64,000 bases of DNA. Source: Eustoma russellianum (lineage: Eukaryota > Streptophyta > Magnoliopsida > Gentianales > Gentianaceae). A program made the position numbers and the translations under genes. The notes beneath the pieces were generated by a model, which was not told where the DNA came from, searched no databases, and was given only the letters and a program-made list of their open reading frames with translations. The stretch spans positions 9,445,240 to 9,509,239 of the forward strand of contig AP025065.1 of the NCBI GenBank assembly GCA_036186865.1, given 5' to 3'. Positions 24,151 to 34,786 of the stretch are shown piece by piece; position 1 is the first letter of the stretch; every line of letters begins with the position of its first letter.

Positions 24151-25312
24151 TGTTCCTATGGTCCTCTATGATATTTGCATTTGTGTAGCTATGACACTCG
24201 TAGAATATGCCAATACACCAATATCCCCAATAATTATATGGTTGTCTTAAAATTGCTCGAAGATGCCATTGACTATTCTACATCTTCTAGTTTGTGCACA
24301 TAACATACCGATTTCTAACTGGCCACCAGCTTGCAGAACCGGGTTTATTTCACATACCATAATTGTAGGCATGTTTTACCCTATATTTCGTTTTGGACAG
24401 TATAATCAATTCTAATTGATATGGTCTACTATCATTCCATCAACGTTCTCTAACCCCACCTCGACCATGAATTACAGTGCGTTCTGGATGGTTCAAATCT
24501 TCATGAAACGAGACGTTTGCGTCTAGATGAGGTATTGTTTTTTCATACTCCTCTTGTTTGTCTTCCTTCTCTTTGAGGTCCTCTAAACACTCTTCTTTTT
24601 CATCATCGCCCTCCTCATGTCTTTGCTATAGTCGTCATCAACATCATTGCCTTAGTTTTCTCCATCTTATATATCTGCTAAAATTTCCATAAGCACCTGT
24701 AAAAAGATACACCCTTGTGAGTTACTTCAGATGTCCTAACAATATCAATGTAACAGGCTTGTAAACCTTTCTAATGGGTAATGTCCATGTTTGTTGGATT
24801 TTTTGTAGCCACATAACGGATGCTTATGTAAGTCTCTATAGACGAAATAGTTGGACAATGTGTCGGGATGTCCAAAGCTCACTTGAGATCTTCATCACTA
24901 CGATACGAGAAGCAGTGAAAACGTATCCGGTCGCATCTGCAAAAAAAAAGGAAACGTCGCACCAGATCAATCACTCTCATATCTTCATCCAATCCGAGCA
25001 TTGTTTTAACTCTTCAGATAAACTCTGGGTATGATTTGTTACATGGGACCCCCATCAATCTGGTTAGATTACTATAGTATCCAACTCTATTGCGTAATTA
25101 CAACTCTTTTCTCTGAAGTACAAAGATATTTGAGTATTCAGGGATATCGTTGTATCTGGAAAAATGGGTGCAAAAACATTTTGGGTTGAGAAAATGAGAT
25201 TTTTTTGGGAGAGAAATTGAGGTTTTCAAGAAATAGGGGTGGGCTGCATCACAGTAAAAGTAGAGGCACAATGATTTAATCAAAACTGTAGTAGATGTTA
25301 TACCATGGTTTT
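24151..25312. other. Unassigned stretch upstream of the bZIP locus
   Basis: It may contain the N-terminal part of the MULE gene (minus strand, to about 24700), but no block is clear. From 24700 to 25312 I see nothing that supports a gene. Confidence 0.35.
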
Positions 25313-25565
25313 GACAAAATAGTATATGATACATGTGAAATTAATTTCAAAACTACAACAAAATGATCTTTTTTAAAAAATAAAACTAGAATATTTTTGT
25401 GGATTTCTATCATTTTTCTCTCCTTCAATCTTCCTTAGAATGGCTTGGACAAAATATTATATACATACATGTGTAATTACTTCCAAAACTACAATAAAAA
25501 TTATTTTTTTAAAAAAAATACTTAGAATATTTTTGTGGATTTCTCACATTTTTCTCTTCTCCAAT
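25313..25565. repeat. Imperfect tandem duplication of about 130 bp
   Basis: Copy 1 (about 25313-25425) and copy 2 (about 25449-25562) both run from gacaaaatattat through ttccaaaactacaa, an AT-rich stretch and agaatatttttgtggatttct to a CT-rich end. They differ by small indels. The duplication lies directly upstream of the CT-rich leader of the bZIP locus. Confidence 0.82.
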
Positions 25566-26128
25566 TTTCCTCCCCCTCTCTCCACTCAGTCTGCGCTCTT
25601 CTTTCAGCTTTTGTTCTTTCTCACAAAAATGGCCCTGCAAAAACACCATTTGATTTGATGCCCTTCTTCTCATCCCTTGGAGAATTATATTTTTTCTTCC
25701 TTTTTGTTTTCTTGTTCCTAGCTCGTCAATCTTGGAAATAGATCTAATATTCCCTAAGAGTAAAACCATTGTGTGAGCCCTTTCCGTAGTTCTCTTTAGC
25801 TTCCATTTCTCCTTATTTACAAATTATTATATTATGCATTGCATGTATTTTGAGTATTCTTTCTAATTTTCATTTTTGGGTTTTAATTCAACATTGAACT
25901 TATGATTCAAGTTCTGCACTCACAGTTGGGCGCCTGTTGCTTGATTCACTCCCCTCTTTCTCTTCACCTGGACGACTCTTTTTCTTATTTTTTTGTTTCT
26001 TTATAGTTTCAAAGGGTTTTGAAGATAACCATGATTTTAGCTTCCATTTCAGGGAAATTTTAATATTTTTCTTGTGGGGTTTAATTTCGGGAAAAATAAA
26101 TATGGGTCTTTTGTCTTTTAAGTGCGAT
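25566..26128 (+). promoter_or_regulatory. Putative 5' leader of the bZIP pseudogene
   Basis: A CT-rich tract (25550-25620) and long T-rich stretches resemble a plant 5' untranslated exon and leader intron. Its continuation after the copia insertion is 31917-32250, where a tttgcag acceptor-like site (ends 32132) precedes the coding start at 32251. This is inference from position and composition; no core promoter element is certain. Confidence 0.4.
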
Positions 26129-26133
26129 GTTTA
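26129..26133. repeat. Left target site duplication of the 26134 copia element
   Basis: The bases gttta lie directly before the LTR start and recur at 31912-31916, directly after the 3' LTR. Confidence 0.93.
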
Positions 26134-26356
26134 TGTAGGAATTTTGTGTAAATATTGTACTTAGTAGTAGTGTAGTAGTTGTTGTACATAGTAGTAGCCG
26201 TTACTCAGGTGATATAGCCGTTAGGATTCTTTTGTCTTCTTTGTTTCTTTGCTGTGTATATATATACACTGATGTAAACTATGAGGAGTTTGAGTTTTTG
26301 CTTTATGCAAACAATAATATTATTTTCTTCCAATTCCATAAACAATTATTTCTTCA
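26134..26356 (+). repeat. 5' LTR of the 26134 copia element
   Basis: It begins tgtaggaatt and ends ttatttcttca, then is followed at once by the primer site. Differences from the 3' LTR are five single-base changes. Confidence 0.96.
26254..26270 (+). promoter_or_regulatory. TATA-like box in the copia LTR
   Basis: The run gtgtatatatatacact lies about 100 bases before the LTR end, a fitting place for the element promoter. The same box is present in the 3' LTR near 31811-31823, where it would point toward the bZIP exons. Confidence 0.55.
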
Positions 26357-26368
26357 TGGTATCAGAGC
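26357..26368 (+). promoter_or_regulatory. Primer binding site (initiator Met tRNA)
   Basis: The sequence tggtatcagagc follows the 5' LTR with no spacer and is complementary to the 3' end of plant initiator Met tRNA. Confidence 0.96.
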
Positions 26369-27126
26369 ATCTAGTTCAAGAGGAGAAATTTTCTGTCCGT
26401 TAAAATTCCTCACTATCATTGCTATCTTCAAGCTCGGTCAAGAGCAAATTCCAAAAGCAAGGAAAAGTATTACTCAAGGATTATTATTCTTGAACAACAA
26501 AGACCTGACTATTTCTCTGAAACTCTTAATCCTTTCGTCTTCTGTGAAATTTGATGTTGAGGAAGTCCAGATAGTTTCTCAGCATTTGAAGAGGAAGAAG
26601 ACGATTCTAAAGGAAGAAGAAAGGTAGCATTGTGTAAAGTAACGGAAAGACAAATCCGTCAAAAAAGAAGTCGTTACTAACGGAGAGGCAACTCTGTTGA
26701 AAATATCAGCTGGAATTTTTTTTATATTTCCAAAGGCTATTGACGTGTCTCAAACAAGCTTTTCTGATGACAACTGTTCATCTTACATAAAAAAAACAGC
26801 TGTCAAGTTGCATGTTAGCGGGAAAATACAGGTGGTCTCTTGGAATTGCCACTTTCATTCTTAATTTTTTAAACCGTCATTTTTTTCAAAATTGATGAAA
26901 ATTGACTGAAACTACACATTATTACCCATCTGTCTACACGCCAAGCTTCATTTATTGCAGCAGCAAAGTTTCCTCTATCAAGTCACCGTCATTTGTACTA
27001 CTAACTCTCTGCTGTCTTCATCAATATCATTTCTTCTCTTCTTCTTATTTCAATTCACCTTTCACGTCTTCTTCCCTATTTTCTACTACTCATCATCTTC
27101 TTCCCCTGAAGTCTATACTCTGCTTC

Positions 27127-28296
27127 ATGGCGGACCAAAGTAGTGAGATTACTTCTTCAGGTGTTGGCACAAAACAATCAACGAGCTCTATTGTTGATTC
27201 TACCCCAGTGACCATTACAAATCAAAAACTAACTGGGAATAATTATTTGCCATGGAGAAGGGCTGTAGAGCTCTTTATTACTGACAGAGGAAAAAAGGAG
27301 TATTTGTCGGAGAAGATGATCATCCCCTCTGAGACGGATGAAAAATTTGGAACTTGGGAGGCTGAAAACTCCATGATAATGTCATGGTTGCTAGGCTCTA
27401 TGACTCCAGAGGTCAGCAATACGTTTATGCTTCATCAAACTACTGCTAGTATCTGGAAAGCAACTAAGGAAATGTTATCTAAAAGGGATAATATATCGGA
27501 ATTGTACGAGTTGGAAGCCCAGTTGAAGGATATTAAGCAAGGGGATCAAACTGTAAGTAAGTACTTTAGCTCCCTTTCTCAGATCTGGCAGCAGATTGAT
27601 GCTATGGAGGTTCATCCATGGACATGCACTAAGGATAATCAGCTGTATGGCTCCATTAAGGATACTAGACGTATTTTTGGGTTCCTCTCTGGACTGCATA
27701 AGGACTATGATGCAGTAAGAAACCGTGTCCTAAGTACAAAACCATTTCCAACAATTAATGCTGCCTTTTCTGAAATTAGGCAAGAAGAGAGTAGAATGAA
27801 GGTTATGCTTGTATCTAGCTCCATTCCTTTATCAGAAACTTCTGCTCTTAATACACAGACTGCTGAGAAGGATAAAGGAGCGTTCTTTGCCTCTAAAAAG
27901 TCAAGCTCTAGAGAGTATGTAAAGAAATACTGCAAATTTTGTCATAGGACGGGACATGTAATTGAGGAATGTTACAGGCGGCCAGGTGGCACTGTGAAGC
28001 CACCTGCCTCATTCTACAGGCACAACAACTTCAGACAAGGTGCCTCTGGAAGGTCTGAATCAAGCAACTCATGGAGAACAGATGCTGACTCTTGGAAACC
28101 TCCCAAGGCAGCAACTGCTGAGGCTAATAAGGTGGAGACTACTGAAGCCATCTTTACACAGTCACAGTTGGATGCTCTTTTACGAGTTTTGGAGAGTCAG
28201 AGGGCTCAGGTTCAAGTTCAAGGTACTGGACCATCTAACGACCAGATAAGAGCCTCAATGGCCCGTTCAGGTAATGCAGGTAAGTTAAAATTATAG
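27127..28296 (+). pseudogene. Gag of the 26134 copia element
   Basis: The likely start is the ATG at 27127 (MADQSSEITSSGVGTK), just after a stretch that is untranslated in related elements; the frame is open further upstream to 26902 but that part is low in complexity. The gag body has NYLPWRRAVELFITDRGKKE, TFMLHQTTASIWKATKEM and IFGFLSGLHKDYDAVRNRVL. A zinc knuckle CKFCHRTGHVIEEC lies near 27940-27980. The frame ends with TAG at 28294-28296, exactly where the protease block should begin with Trp. This gives about 389 residues from 27127. Confidence 0.92.
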
Positions 28297-30207
28297 ATTG
28301 TGGACTCTGGAGCAACCCATCATATGACTTATGATCATCGTTTGCTAAACTCCTTTAAACTCTTTACTACTTTTAAGAAAGTAAAAGTTGTGAATGGTCA
28401 GGAAATTAACATTGTAGGATATGGCAACATTGATGTGTCTAAAGGACTAGTCCTTAAAAATGTGTTGTAAGTTCCACAACTTAACAGCAACTTGGTTTCA
28501 GTACGAAAACTTATGATGGACAATAACTGTGTTACAGTGTTTACCCCATCTAAGTGCTATTTCATTCCTTCTTCCTCTTCTTGCTTTCAGGAGAAAGCTT
28601 TGAAGGAGAGAATTTTGAAGGAGATGATTGGCTATGCTAGGCATCATGATGGGCTGTTTGTTTTGGAAGATCTAAAACCAAGTCATGCTGAAGACTATTC
28701 TAGTACTTATTCTTCTGTGAACATTATGTCTGTTTCTAGAATAAGTAACAAAGGCTCTAGAATAGACCTTATTTTGCTGTGGCATATGAGACTAGGACAC
28801 CCCAATTTTTTGTACCTCAGGAAGCTGAAACCTGAGTTGTTTTCTGATATCTGTCTTAATGATCTGAAGTGTGAAACATGTTTGTATGCCAAACAGACCA
28901 GAGTGTCTTATCCTAGAAAGGTATATCAAGCAAGTAAACCTTTTAATTTGATCCATTCTGATATATGGGGTCCTTCTAAAGTCTCAAGTATAAATGGTAG
29001 TAGATGGTTTGTCATATTTGTTGATGATCACACAAGGGTAACATGGCTGTATTTGATGAAACAAAAGTCTGAGTTATCCAGAGTGCTAAAAATGTTTGTA
29101 TCACTGATCTACAATCAGTTTAATGCAGTTATTAAGAACTTTAGAACAGACAATGGAAGTGAGTATCTTGATACGGAAGTAAGATCTTTTTTGAATGAAA
29201 AAGGGATACACCATCAAACTTCAAACGTTTATACCCCGCAACAAAATGGTCTTGCTGAAAGAAAGCACAAACACATCCTTGGTGTTTCAAGATCTATTAT
29301 GTTCTCCATGAATGTACCTAAACATTTTTGGGGAGAGGCAGTTTTAACTGCAACTTACTTAATCAATAGAATGCCATCAAGGGTGTTTGGGCACGTTAGT
29401 CCCAAACAGCAGCTACTGAGTATTTATCCTCACTGTTTATTAATGTCTGAACTACCTTTTAAGATTTTTGGTTGTACAGTATTTGTGTATTTACAGTCTC
29501 ACAACAGAGGCAAGCTGGATAAGAGGTCACTCAAGTGCATTTTCATTGGGTATTCTGGTACCCAAAAGGGGTACAAATGCTATCACCCTATATCTAGAAA
29601 GATTTATACAACTCTTGATGTTGTGTTTGATGAACAAACTCCATACTATCTAACTAATCCTCAGTTGAGTGTACAGAATCTTGAAACAGATAACTACTGG
29701 AGCATCATTGACATTACTATAGTGGGAAGCTCTTCTAAGAGTCTGGAACCAGCTTTTGCTGAAAGGACCTCACCCTTTGAAGAAACGGGGACAGGTAATA
29801 CTCTTTTCCAGGGGGAGCAGGATGCTGAGAATAGGGGAGTACCCAGGCCGCCAGTCACTCAGGTGTACTCAAGGAGGAAACGTATGCAGCCCCAAGAATC
29901 ATTTGAATCTATTCCTACATCACCTACTATTCAGGAGTCGTCAGAAAATGAGGATGTACAAATGCATCCAGAGCTGCCCATTGCCTTTAGGAAGGGCACA
30001 CGTGAGTGTACAAAGACTCCCTACCATAGACTCTTGAAGGCTGAGGTATGTTCCACTAAATATCCCTTAAGTAATGTTGTAAGCTACAACAAATTATGCT
30101 CTGCATTTAAGTCATTTACAGTGTCACTTGATCATCACCCTATTCCAACTAATGTCAGTGAGGCTATGAAAGATAAGAACTGGAAACAGGCTATCAATGA
30201 AGAATGA
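28297..30207 (+). pseudogene. Protease and integrase of the 26134 copia element
   Basis: In the gag frame, immediately after the stop, comes IVDSGATHHMTYDHRLLNSF (protease DSGA motif). A second stop, TAA at 28468-28470, interrupts NVL and VPQLNSNLVSV. The frame is then open from 28471 to 30207. The integrase has the HHCC end (MRLGHPNFLYLRKLK ... CETC), the DDE core (HSDIWGPSKVSSINGSRWFV, FRTDNGSEYLDTEV, QQNGLAERKHKHIL) and the later HFWGEAVLTATYLINRMPSR. A one-base loss near 30203 breaks the link to RT. Confidence 0.94.
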
Positions 30208-31706
30208 CTGCTTTAATTAAAAATGAGACATGGGAACTAGTACCCAGGACTACTGACAAAAAGCCAGTTAGTTGTAAGTGGGTATTTTCACTCAAGTATA
30301 ACTCTGATGGAACTCTTAACAGGTACAAAGCTAGGCTTGTTGCTAGAGGTTTTACCCAATCCTATGGAATAGATTATTTAGAAACCTTTGCCCCAGTTGC
30401 AAAACTTAATACAGTAAGAATAATCTTTTCTTTGGCTGTTAATTTGGACTGGCCACTGTCACAGTTAGATATTAAGAATGCTTTTCTTAATGGAGAGTTA
30501 AAGGAACAAGTTTTCATGAGTATCCCACCTGGTTATGAAACAAAAGAGACAGTTGGTAAGATATGTGAACTTAAGAAATCTATATATGGCTTAAAACAGT
30601 CTCCAGGGGCTTGGTTTTCCAGGTTTGCACAGGTACTGTTACAATACGGGTTTACACAAGCACAGAGTGATCACACATTGTTTGTATTACGTTCTGGCAT
30701 CCAGCTCACTGTTCTTATCGTTTACGTTGATGATATTATATTAACTGGAAACTGTATAGATAGTATTACTAGAGTCAAGACATATTTATCAACTGTGTTT
30801 GAAATAAAGGACTTGGGTTCTTTACGTTACTTCCTGGGCATGGAAGTGGGCCGAAACAAAAAGGGAATGAGTATTTCTCAAAGAAAGTATGTCTTGGATT
30901 TGCTAGTAGAAACAGGAATGGCAGGTTGTAAACCTGCAGTTAATCCACTTGAAAATGGTGGTGTTTCAACTTCAGAAACTGGAACTCCTCTTGAGGACAT
31001 TCAGTCCTATCAAAAACTAGTTGGTAAGCTTATATACTTGTCACATACCCGTCCTGATATCTGTTATTCTGTTAGTTATGTTAGCCAATTTATGCATGCT
31101 CCCACTAACATTCATCTACAAGCGGTCATGAGAATTTTAAGGTATCTCAAAGGAGCTCCAGGACAAGGCTTGTTCTTTGGCAAGACTGAAGATAGAACAA
31201 TTCAAGTTTACACGGATGCAGATTGGGGAGGATCAAAAGGTGATATGCGATCCAAGTCAGGATACTGTTCTTTTGTATGGGGAAATCTTGTCACGTGGAG
31301 AAGCAAGAAACAGCCTGTTGTTGCAAGAAGCAGTGCTGAGGCTGAATTAAGGGCTCTTGCACTTGGTATTTGTGAAGGATTGTGGATAAAAAGGGTACTT
31401 AAGGACTTACATCAAGTTTGCAGCAATCCTTCGATTTTGGCATACTGTGATAATATTTCTGCCTTTCATATGGCAGAGAATCCTATTCATCATGATAGGA
31501 CAAAACATGTGGAGATTGATAGGCATTTAATTCGGGAAAAACTTGAAGATCAATCTCTAAAGTTACAGCATATTTCCTCCTCTGAGCAACCAGCTGATGT
31601 GCTTACTAAATCAGTTTCATCCAGCATTTTTTACAAATTATTGTCCAAGCTTGGTTGTGTTAATATCTACACCAAGCTTGAGGGGGAGTGTAGGAATTCT
31701 GTGTAA
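30204..31706 (+). pseudogene. RT and RNase H of the 26134 copia element
   Basis: This 500-codon open frame is complete for both domains. RT blocks are ALIKNETWELVPRTTDKKPV, QLDIKNAFLNGELKEQVF and the catalytic YVDDIILTG. RNase H has YTDADWGGSKGDMRSKSGYC, ARSSAEAELRALALGICEGL and the end QPADVLTKSVSSSIF. The first ATG (30204) is internal to a longer original polyprotein; the frameshift just upstream separates it from integrase. It is the best preserved pol segment outside the 48118-58606 array. Confidence 0.94.
31680..31688 (+). promoter_or_regulatory. Polypurine tract of the 26134 copia element
   Basis: The run gagggggag ends directly at the 3' LTR start tgtagg. Confidence 0.92.
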
Positions 31707-31911
31707 ATATTGTACTTAGTAGTAGTGTAGTAGTTGCTGTACATAGTAGTAGCCGTTACTCAGGTGATATAGCCGTTAGGATTCTTTTGTCTTCTTTGTT
31801 TCCTTGCTGTGTATATATATACACTGATGTAAACTATGAGGAGTTTGAGTTTTTGCTTTATGCAAACAATAATATTATTTTCTTCCAATTCCACACACAA
31901 TTATTTCTTCA
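31689..31911 (+). repeat. 3' LTR of the 26134 copia element
   Basis: It matches the 5' LTR over 223 bases with five substitutions and is followed by the gttta duplication. Its promoter would read into the bZIP remains. Confidence 0.96.
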
Positions 31912-31916
31912 GTTTA
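31912..31916. repeat. Right target site duplication of the 26134 copia element
   Basis: The bases gttta match 26129-26133. Confidence 0.93.
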
Positions 31917-32250
31917 TCTGTCTTACAGTGTCAACTGTGGTTTCTTAGCTTTGTGTAGATGCCTTTTCTGATTGTGGTTAAAGAAATGGAATCCCTTCTT
32001 GTGTGACACTTCAAGGGTTTCATTTCGGTATTGTTCAATCAAAAGCACCGCTAAGTGGTTCTTTACTTTTAGCTTGCTCTTGTGTTTGTGTATGTCCAAG
32101 TTTTAATCCATTCATACTTACCTCTTTTGCAGGAATCAAGTCACGAAGGAGATCTTTTTTTTGGAAAATTTTCAATGGTTATGCTGCGATTGGGTGTTGG
32201 TTTTTAGAGGTGATAAAGCCCAGGTTTTAAGTTCATAGACAATTTGATAA

Positions 32251-32949
32251 ATGGACAAGGACATGGCTACAAATCACACAGGGAACACGTTGCCTGTAGC
32301 AGGGAGTTACTCGGTTTACTTACCACCTGGCAGCAACTATGGTTTTAAATTAGAGCCTTTAGGTTCGTCAGTTCCCCCTATTAGGATCGGGGGATGGTTC
32401 AGAGTCGGGCCATTTTGGTCATGGTTTGTCCTCTGATACTAGATAGTTTAGCCATGATGTTAGCCGAATGCCTGACAACCCACCGAAGAATTTGGGCCAT
32501 CGACGTGCGTACTCTGAGATTCTAACACTTCCTGATGATATTGGTTTTGATAGTGATCTTGGTGTCGTAGGAGGATTATACGGGCCTTTTTATCTGATGA
32601 CACAGAGGAGAATTTACTATATATGTTCTTTGATGTGGATAAGTTTAGTTACTCATCTGCTACTTCTGCATTTCAAGTGGGCGAGTCATCTTCTTCTAGA
32701 GCCGTTTCATGTTCACCATCAAAGCCATCATCGACATCAGTTGCTGGAGCTAGTGATTCGTTTGTCTAGTGTTACGGAGAATCCCAGAATTAGACATCAG
32801 CACAGCCAGTCCATGGATGGGTCAACCTCAATCAAGCGGGAAATGCTTACGCCAGGTGCAGAAGAAACATCTTCAGCAGAGGCCAAGAAAGCAATGTCCG
32901 ATAAGAAGCTTGCTGAGCCAGCTTTAATTGATCCAAAGCATGCAAAAAG
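32251..32949 (+). pseudogene. Group I bZIP transcription factor pseudogene, exon 1
   Basis: The exon opens with MDKDMATNHTGNT and carries the conserved N-terminal features of the plant RSG/VIP1/RF2a/bZIP29 group: PPGSNYGFKLEPLGSSVPP, then RMPDNPPKNLGHRRAYSEIL and TLPDDIGFDSDLGVVGG, then RHQHSQSMDGSTSIK and the lead-in ALIDPKHAKR. HRRAYSE is the motif that in this group can be phosphorylated and bound by 14-3-3 proteins. Damage: a frameshift near 32390, an in-frame TAG at 32444-32446, and frameshifts near 32595 and 32770. It ends AAAAG with donor gt at 32950, matching the family's splice phase before the basic region. In the family these proteins are nuclear DNA-binding activators; this copy cannot make one. 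Confidence 0.93.
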
Positions 32950-33459
32950 GTTACACTGTTTATGAACTTCTCAACATTTTTTTATGTAATTTTCTACTGT
33001 TGCCAACTTTGTTTCGTTCCCCTCTGATTCATATTTAGGTGATTGGTAGTGATAATATATTCTTTATGGTTTCAAATAAGCAAAGTCCTTTTGACAACGA
33101 GAAATTGAAGACTCACGAAAAGACACAAAGAACACTCGAAGCACATAAAGAATAAACGAAGAATAAATGAAGAAAACAAAAAATAAGGATAAAATAAAAA
33201 GAACCTTGTTAGACCCTTTGAGATACGCAGTTTCGTAACGAACTTTGTGTAGAAATATACTGTACATTTATGCTATACATACACTGGTAAATTGTAGATG
33301 GGTACGTACACACACACAGGATACATGCACATGTATAGTCAAATATAGGACACAAATACACTGGGATACATTACTATTTTAGTAATAGTAGGGTGAATAA
33401 ACAATTCCAGCAATAGCTAGAATATAGCGGTTATAGTTTCTTTCTCTCTTGTTGGTCGT
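32950..33459 (+). other. bZIP intron 1, first part
   Basis: After the splice donor the stretch is AT-rich, with an A-rich section at 33105-33200. I see no gene or repeat in it. Confidence 0.5.
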
Positions 33460-33751
33460 TAGAAAGTTTTCAGCCGTTGAAGGCAGAGGTCTCTGTATTC
33501 AAGTTTGATGAAGTGCCCATCATGACTTTCTTCCTGCTTTCTTTATGTTTGATTTCAGCAAAAGCTGTTTTCAAACTAGCATGTGGTTTAGTGCTAAGAA
33601 TTCTACTTCTAGCACTGTCAAAGTCTATGTTTTGTCCAGTTAGAAATCTGAACATCTTTTTTTCTCAGTAATAGTTTGTATAGTTTTGAGGCTGCTGCAC
33701 AAGACCATTGCTATACTCACATACATCAATTATGGCCAGACTCTTGTTAAA

Positions 33752-33761
33752 TGTATAATGA
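33752..33761. repeat. Left 10-bp target duplication of the MULE
   Basis: The bases aatgtataat precede the inverted repeat and recur at 34777-34786. Nine to ten base pairs is the usual MULE target duplication length. Confidence 0.92.
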
Positions 33762-34036
33762 GTAAATTGCAGTTAGCACCCAAACGTTGGTCACATTTTC
33801 CAGTTAGTATTTAATCGTTATGAACCTCAGTTGGCATCCAAACGTAGCCAAAATGGACTCAATTAACACCAAAAACCGGCTGCTGACCTGCTGCAGCCGG
33901 TTTCAGCGAATTTTACCCCCAAAATCAATTTTCCCCACAAAAATAACGTCTTCTCCTTCTCTCCCTCCTGCTGCAATTGGCTCCCTCTGATTTTCCTTCA
34001 TAAATTAGCCTCCCAATTCATAAAATCACCCAATAT
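33762..34036. repeat. Left terminal inverted repeat of the Pack-MULE
   Basis: It runs from gagtaaattgcag to acccaatat and pairs with 34500-34776 nearly throughout, including the inner gctgctgacctgctgcagcc tract. The arms differ by scattered substitutions and a few small indels. Confidence 0.92.
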
Positions 34037-34084
34037 GCAACAATTTAAGGAAGATTTTTCATTGGGGACAACATCAAACACGTG

Positions 34085-34491
34085 TATGGAATACCTTGTA
34101 CATGAAGAAATATCCATGGATGTAGGTTGGTAGAACTTTGCCTTCTCTTAAACCATCAACCAAGATCCTTCTATTGGCCAAGTAATCGCCTTTAAGCTCC
34201 TTGTAATAGGAATCTGGGGCTCGAAGTGCAGTTGCAGCAGCATGCTGCATAGGTGTGGAAGTTGCAAAGGTTAGATATGACTGGGCTTGTCTTACTCCTC
34301 ATGTCAAGTGTGGAGGAGCAATTGCCCACCCGATTTTCCATCCTGTCAACGATAATGTCTTCCCTAACGAGTCCATTGTAACTGTTCTCTCATACACACC
34401 TGGAAGTGAAGCAATAGAAATGTGATCCATCTCTAAAGCCAGCTTGTCATACACTTCATCCGTGAAAACCAAGACATCATTTTCAATGCAT
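34085..34491 (-). pseudogene. Captured aminotransferase fragment (kynurenine/methionine aminotransferase-like)
   Basis: The minus strand encodes about 135 codons with clear class I (fold type I) PLP aminotransferase features: CIENDVLVFTDEVYDKLALE, containing the Asp-x-x-Tyr cofactor contacts; LPGVYERTVTMDSLGKTLSL with TGWKIGWAIAPPHLT, containing the Schiff-base Lys of the S-x-x-K motif; and TFATSTPMQHAAATALRAPD followed by YYKELKGDYLAN. Plant relatives are kynurenine-oxoglutarate or methionine aminotransferases. A TGA at 34299-34301 replaces a Trp codon after HLT, and the far end (34085-34130) is shifted. It is only about a third of the enzyme and has no introns in the visible part. It is cargo of the MULE, not an enzyme gene. 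Confidence 0.9.
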
Positions 34492-34499
34492 ATTGATGT

Positions 34500-34776
34500 A
34501 TATTGGGTAATTTTGTGAATTGGGAGGCTAATTTATGAAGGGAATCAGAGGGAGCCAATTGCAGCAAGAGGGAGAGAAGGAGAAGACGTTATTTTGGTGG
34601 AGAAAATTGATTTTAGCGTTAAAATTTGCTGAAACCGGCTGCAGCAGGTCAGCAGCCGGTTTTTGGTGTTGATTGAGTCAATTTTGCCCACTTTTGGATG
34701 CCAACTGAGGTTTCATAACGATTAAATGCTAACTGGAAAATATGACCAACGTTTGGGTGCTAACTGCAATTTACTC
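34500..34776. repeat. Right terminal inverted repeat of the Pack-MULE
   Basis: The complement of the left arm, ending gctaactgcaatttactc, followed by the second aatgtataat. Confidence 0.92.
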
Positions 34777-34786
34777 AATGTATAAT
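34777..34786. repeat. Right 10-bp target duplication of the MULE
   Basis: The bases aatgtataat are identical to 33752-33761. Confidence 0.92.

Larger units (their letters stand above)
26134..31911 (+). mobile_element. Nearly complete Ty1/copia element, 5778 bp
   Basis: It has 223-bp LTRs at both ends, a primer site, a polypurine tract, gag-pol in copia order and a 5-bp target duplication (gttta). The two LTRs differ at 5 of 223 sites. Coding is interrupted by two stops and one frameshift. The element lies in the same orientation as the bZIP locus it entered, in its 5' untranslated region or leader intron. A related but older gag fragment lies at 33470-35245. The copia lineage is not assigned. 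Confidence 0.96.
33762..34776. mobile_element. Non-autonomous Pack-MULE-like element carrying an aminotransferase fragment
   Basis: A 1015-bp element with about 275-bp terminal inverted repeats (33762-34036 and 34500-34776), outer ends gagtaaattgcagttagca and its complement, and a perfect 10-bp target duplication. No transposase is present. The 463-bp centre is unlike the arms and encodes, on the minus strand, part of a plant class I aminotransferase. Long inverted repeats, 10-bp duplication and host gene cargo together define a Pack-MULE. It inserted into the copia gag relic inside the bZIP intron. Confidence 0.93.
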
